Assembly: GCA_903954205.1 (NCBI GenBank)
Contig: CAJBMR010000133.1
Location: forward strand, 1 to 7,475
Source: an uncultured bacterium
GTDB lineage: Bacteria; Actinomycetota; Actinomycetes; S36-B12
Direction of reading: 5' to 3'
DNA: 7,475 nt
Part shown: piece by piece, positions 4,701-7,475 of the stretch
Position numbering within the stretch: the first letter of the stretch is position 1
Layout of the letters: each line of letters begins with the position of its first letter
The notes under the pieces: generated by a model
The model's database searches: none
The model's input: only the letters and a program-made list of their open reading frames with translations
What the model was told of the DNA's origin: nothing
Made by a program: the position numbers and the translations under genes

Positions 4701-6240
4701 TGCCGGGGTCGTGCTCGTCTCACTCGCCACCGGCGACACGCCCGTGGCGACGATGCAGATCGCGCTCGTCGCGCTCATCGCCGTACTCGCCCAACTCGGC
4801 ACGATTCCGGCGCGCCCAGTGTGGCTGCGCTACGCCGTGCTCATCGCCGAGGCAGCGGCCATCGCCTTCGTCGTCGTGACCTCCGCACCCGGGGACCGCC
4901 CGTCGATCGTCTACCTCGCCGTCCCGCCCATCGTGTGCGCCTTCGCGATGGGCGCCGCCGGACTGGCATCGGCCATCGTGGTCGAGGCACTGGTGCTCAT
5001 CGTCGGCACCGTGCTGCGTGTCCGCGAGGACCTGCCCACGGGCGTGGTCGATCTCATCGTCGTGCTCGCGCTGGGTGCAGCCCTCGGACTGGGCGCGGTG
5101 CTCACCAGCCACCTGCGCGAACGCATAGCGCCCGAGAGCACCGACTACGACTCGGCACGTCGTCTGCTCATGTCCCTGCGCGACGTCGCACGCCAGCTCC
5201 CCGGCGGTCTGGAGGAGTCGGCGCTCGCTCAGGCGGCACTCGCCCGCTTCGGCAGCGCGCTCCCCCACGACCGCGCGGAGGTGATGATGCGCGCCGACGG
5301 CGGCCGACTCCTCACGATCGCGCGCAATCCGGAGGACTCCGCAGGGTGGTCCCCGTCGCTTGCCTCGGGCCTCTGGGGCCAGGCGTGGGAGACAGGTGTC
5401 GCGGTCCAGCGCCTCGGCGCGATGGATGGCCCCGAGCTAGGGACGTCGCGCGCCTGCGCCGTCATCCCCCTTCGGCTCGGTGACGAGCGCATCGGCCTCG
5501 TGGGCATCGAACGCTCCGGGGGCCTGTGGCCGATCGAGGCGCTCACCGAGGCGCAGGCCATGGCAGATGAGGCGGCGCTGCGCCTGGACACCGCCCGCAT
5601 CTTCGACGAGGTGCGCGACCTCGCGACTCTGGAGGAGCGACGCCGCCTCGCGCGCGAGATCCACGACGGGATCGCGCAGGAGGTCGCCGGTCTCGGCTTC
5701 CTTGTCGACGACGCACTCGCTTCGCGGCCCGACACCGGCACGCGCGAGAGCCTGCAGCGCATCCGCGATGAGCTCACGCGCATCGTCACCGAGCTGCGCC
5801 TGTCCATCTATGACCTGCGCACCGAGGTCGGCGCGGGCATCGGCGAGGCTCTCTCCTCGCATGTGCGGGCCGTGGGCGCCGAGGCCGGCCTCACGGTGCA
5901 CCTGGTGCTGGATGAGGACCCCACGCGGTTGCCGCCGGGAGTCGCGCCAGAGATCCTGCGCATCGCGCAGGAGGCGGTGGCCAATGCCCGTCGCCACGCC
6001 CAGGCGCGCACCCTGTGGGTGACCTACCGCGTCACCGACGGCAGTGCCTTCCTGCGCGTGGCCGACGACGGACGCGGCATCACCGAGGGCCGCGCACGCC
6101 CCGACAGCTTCGGCATGCAGATCATGCGGGAGCGTGCGACGCGGATCGGGGCCAGCCTGACGGTCAAGCGCCGCAGCCCCCAGGGCACTGTGGTGGAGTT
6201 GTCCCTGCAGGCGACCGGTCTCGAGGAGGAGGGCACATGA
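4681..6240 (+). CDS. Membrane sensor histidine kinase, NarL/DesK-type (HisKA_3 + HATPase_c), with GAF-like domain
   Basis: Up to 519 residues. Residues 5-145 are hydrophobic, with about five membrane helices (5-17, 24-43, 50-68, 75-112 possibly as two, 121-145) and only short loops, so ligand sensing is likely within the membrane. A GAF-like domain spans about 155-305 (CAVIPLRLGDERIGLVGIER at 259-278). The dimerisation helix LEERRRLAREIHDGIAQEVAGL (317-338) holds the phospho-acceptor His328. The ATPase part shows EAVANARRHAQA (N-box, Asn435), DDGRGI (462-467), SFGMQIMRERATRIGA (476-491) and GTVVELSL. It autophosphorylates on His and passes phosphate to the regulator that overlaps it. The start is uncertain: GTG 4681 is the first possible one but has no Shine-Dalgarno and lies inside a hairpin. 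GTG 4711, GTG 4744 and ATG 4753 are alternatives, also with poor sites. The sensed signal is unknown. Confidence 0.92.
   Translation: MTRGLGFAGVVLVSLATGDTPVATMQIALVALIAVLAQLGTIPARPVWLRYAVLIAEAAAIAFVVVTSAPGDRPSIVYLAVPPIVCAFAMGAAGLASAIVVEALVLIVGTVLRVREDLPTGVVDLIVVLALGAALGLGAVLTSHLRERIAPESTDYDSARRLLMSLRDVARQLPGGLEESALAQAALARFGSALPHDRAEVMMRADGGRLLTIARNPEDSAGWSPSLASGLWGQAWETGVAVQRLGAMDGPELGTSRACAVIPLRLGDERIGLVGIERSGGLWPIEALTEAQAMADEAALRLDTARIFDEVRDLATLEERRRLAREIHDGIAQEVAGLGFLVDDALASRPDTGTRESLQRIRDELTRIVTELRLSIYDLRTEVGAGIGEALSSHVRAVGAEAGLTVHLVLDEDPTRLPPGVAPEILRIAQEAVANARRHAQARTLWVTYRVTDGSAFLRVADDGRGITEGRARPDSFGMQIMRERATRIGASLTVKRRSPQGTVVELSLQATGLEEEGT
6223..6233 (+). promoter_or_regulatory. Ribosome binding site of the response regulator inside the kinase gene
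   Basis: GAGGAGGAGGG encodes the kinase's last residues (LEEEG) and places a GGAGG core 7 bases before ATG 6237. It decides the regulator start; the in-frame open reading further upstream, back to 6015, is only a frame open within the kinase gene. Confidence 0.8.
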
Positions 6241-6878
6241 CGATCACCGTGCTCCTCGTCGACGACCACGAGCTCATCCGCGAGGGGCTTCGCCGCGCAC
6301 TCGAGCGCGAACCCGACGTCGAGGTGGTCGCAGAGGCGGCCAGCGTCTCCGAGGGTGTCGCTATGGGCCGCAAGTCCGAGCCCACCGTCGCCATCGTCGA
6401 CCTGCGCCTCCCCGACGGCAACGGCCTCGACGTCGTACGCGCCCTGCGTGCCCAGTCGAGCGACATGGGCATCGTCGTGCTCACGATGTACGCCGGTGAC
6501 AACCAACTCTTCGATGCCCTCGAAGCAGGTGCGAGTGCCTTCGTGCCCAAGAGCGCCCCCGCCGAGGAGATCGTGGCGGCAGCGCGGCATGCGGCGAGCT
6601 CACCGCACTCCTTCACCTCCGCGGATCTCGCCGACGCGCTCAAGCGGCGTACCTCACCGCAGGGTCCGCAGTTGTCACCACGCGAACGCGAGGTGCTGCA
6701 GTTGCTGGCCGACGGTCTCGGCGTCTCGCAGATCTCGCGTCAGCTCTTCATCTCGGACTCCACGACCAAGACGCACATCTCCAAGCTCTACGACAAGCTC
6801 GGTGCCGGCAATCGCGCACAGGCGCTCATGACCGCGCTCCGGCTGGGCCTGCTCGAAGCCCCCGACGACACACCGTGA
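6237..6878 (+). CDS. LuxR/NarL-family response regulator
   Basis: A 213-residue two-domain regulator, normal length for the family. The receiver domain (1-120) has the acidic pair Asp9-Asp10, the phospho-acceptor Asp55 in IVDLRLPDGNG, Thr83 in VLTMY and Lys105 in VPKSA, all intact. A short linker leads to a LuxR-type helix-turn-helix (about 145-205) with LSPREREVLQLLADGL, ISRQLFISDSTTKTHISKLYDKL (recognition helix around 174-188) and NRAQALMTALRLGLL. It is expected to dimerise on phosphorylation by the upstream kinase and act as a transcription factor. The ATG overlaps the kinase stop (ATGA), so the pair is translationally coupled in near 1:1 output. Its stop overlaps the start of the following glycosyltransferase gene. 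Target genes cannot be told from the sequence; co-transcription makes that gene and the operon itself the first candidates. Confidence 0.95.
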   Translation: MTITVLLVDDHELIREGLRRALEREPDVEVVAEAASVSEGVAMGRKSEPTVAIVDLRLPDGNGLDVVRALRAQSSDMGIVVLTMYAGDNQLFDALEAGASAFVPKSAPAEEIVAAARHAASSPHSFTSADLADALKRRTSPQGPQLSPREREVLQLLADGLGVSQISRQLFISDSTTKTHISKLYDKLGAGNRAQALMTALRLGLLEAPDDTP

Positions 6879-7475
6879 TGATGACGCGGATCCGCGGGAG
6901 CGTGATCGCCCTCATCGTCACCTGGGTTGCCAGCAGGCTTCTGCTGATCGGCACGCTCACCGGCGTGGTGCCCTACCCAGACGGTCCGTCGGTGATCAAC
7001 GACGTCAAGCTCTACGCCGAGTGGTCCAGCCTGCTCGTCACCGGTCGATTCCCCATCGGCGACGACATGTGGCAGTACCCGCCCGGGGCGGGGATCGTCT
7101 TCGCGCTCGCCGCACTGCTGGGATCCAATCCGGTGGCGGCCTTTGCGGGCATCGCCCTGGCCTGCGACCTCGCGACGATGGTGGTGCTCGCCATCGCCGG
7201 TCGGCGGCGACGTGTAGGACTCAACGCCGCCTGGGCCTGGGTCATCGGTGCCCTCCTCGTCGGGCCGGTGTGGCTCGCCCGCTTCGACGTCGTGCCGACG
7301 CTGGCCGCGGTGGTCGCACTCGTGCTCATCGCGCGTCCGGTGTGGAGTGGTGCTGCGGCTGCCGCGGGCACGCTGCTCAAGGTCTGGCCCGGGATCATGC
7401 TCATCGCACTGCCGCGGCGTTCACTGCCCAAGGGCATCCTCGGCTTCGTCGCCATGTCGGCGGCCATCCTCATCG
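6878..7475 (+). CDS. Polytopic membrane glycosyltransferase, GT87/GT-C-like (DUF2029), N-terminal part
   Basis: The first 199 residues are present and the frame stays open to the window's end. The protein is mostly membrane helices (about 8-29, 71-82, 86-106, 115-133, 138-152, 158-176, 186-199). The first outside loop carries NDVKLYAEWSSLLVTGRFPIGDDMWQYPPGAG (41-72), with acidic residues where GT-C enzymes keep a catalytic Asp (Asp42) and the WQYPPGA motif. WLARFDVVPTLAA (132-144) and LLKVWPGIML (167-176) are also typical of actinobacterial GT87 proteins, the family of the mannosyltransferase PimE. Such enzymes use polyprenyl-phosphate sugars on the outer face of the membrane. ATG 6878 overlaps the regulator's TGA (TGATG); in-frame GTG 6875 and ATG 6881 are alternatives, and no Shine-Dalgarno is evident. 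Acceptor and sugar are unknown. Confidence 0.8.
   Translation, partial: MMTRIRGSVIALIVTWVASRLLLIGTLTGVVPYPDGPSVINDVKLYAEWSSLLVTGRFPIGDDMWQYPPGAGIVFALAALLGSNPVAAFAGIALACDLATMVVLAIAGRRRRVGLNAAWAWVIGALLVGPVWLARFDVVPTLAAVVALVLIARPVWSGAAAAAGTLLKVWPGIMLIALPRRSLPKGILGFVAMSAAILI

Noticed and set aside
4058..4723. 221-residue minus-strand frame across the end of fadD and the hairpin
   Set aside because: Low-complexity antisense shadow of fadD with no family resemblance and no convincing ribosome site.
6015..6878. 287-residue version of the response regulator with an N-terminal extension
   Set aside because: The added part is Arg/Gly/His-rich out-of-frame kinase sequence. The receiver domain begins at ATG 6237, which has a strong ribosome site.
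7012..7473. 153-residue minus-strand frame at the right edge
   Set aside because: It is antisense to the membrane glycosyltransferase frame, which has coherent helices and GT87-type motifs; the antisense protein is Ala/Ser/Arg/Met-rich noise.

Overview
This window is a gene-dense, GC-rich stretch of chromosome with eight protein-coding genes, two of them cut by the window edges. The base composition, GTG starts, possible leaderless promoters and nearest recognisable protein families all point to an actinobacterium. A Micrococcales-type or related high-GC Gram-positive is my guess, but genus and even order cannot be fixed from the sequence. There is no sign of a mobile element, prophage, CRISPR array, tRNA or rRNA.

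The left part (1-4645) looks like a lipid-metabolism neighbourhood. It holds a PlsC-type acyltransferase (minus, cut at the left edge), an Est30/monoacylglycerol-lipase-like carboxylesterase (plus) and a two-TM actinobacterial protein of unknown function (plus). Next come two translationally coupled START/SRPBCC-fold proteins (minus) and a long-chain fatty acyl-CoA synthetase of the FadD15 type (plus). From memory, mycobacteria carry a comparable cluster (Rv2182c acyltransferase, Rv2185c TB16.3 SRPBCC protein, Rv2187 fadD15), so part of this layout appears to be an old actinobacterial arrangement. A coherent but inferred picture is release of fatty acid by the esterase, activation to acyl-CoA by FadD, transfer to lysophosphatidate by PlsC, and lipid binding by the SRPBCC proteins.

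The right part (4681-7475) reads as a tight operon. A membrane-bound GAF-containing NarL-type histidine kinase and its LuxR-family response regulator overlap by ATGA. The regulator and a GT87/GT-C-like polytopic membrane glycosyltransferase (cut at the right edge) overlap at TGATG. A perfect 14-bp hairpin lies between fadD and the kinase, and its 3' arm covers the kinase's first possible start codon.

The gene packing is extreme: convergent genes share a palindromic CTAG as both stop codons, and two minus-strand genes have TANNNT -10 hexamers exactly six bases before the start codon, suggesting leaderless mRNAs. The only spaces without genes are about 50 bp (273-322), about 145 bp (2703-2848) and 35 bp (4646-4680), and all three are annotated. 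I see no clear new defence, mobile or catalytic system; the most useful open points are the hairpin, the unknown two-TM protein, the SRPBCC pair and the kinase-regulator-glycosyltransferase link.
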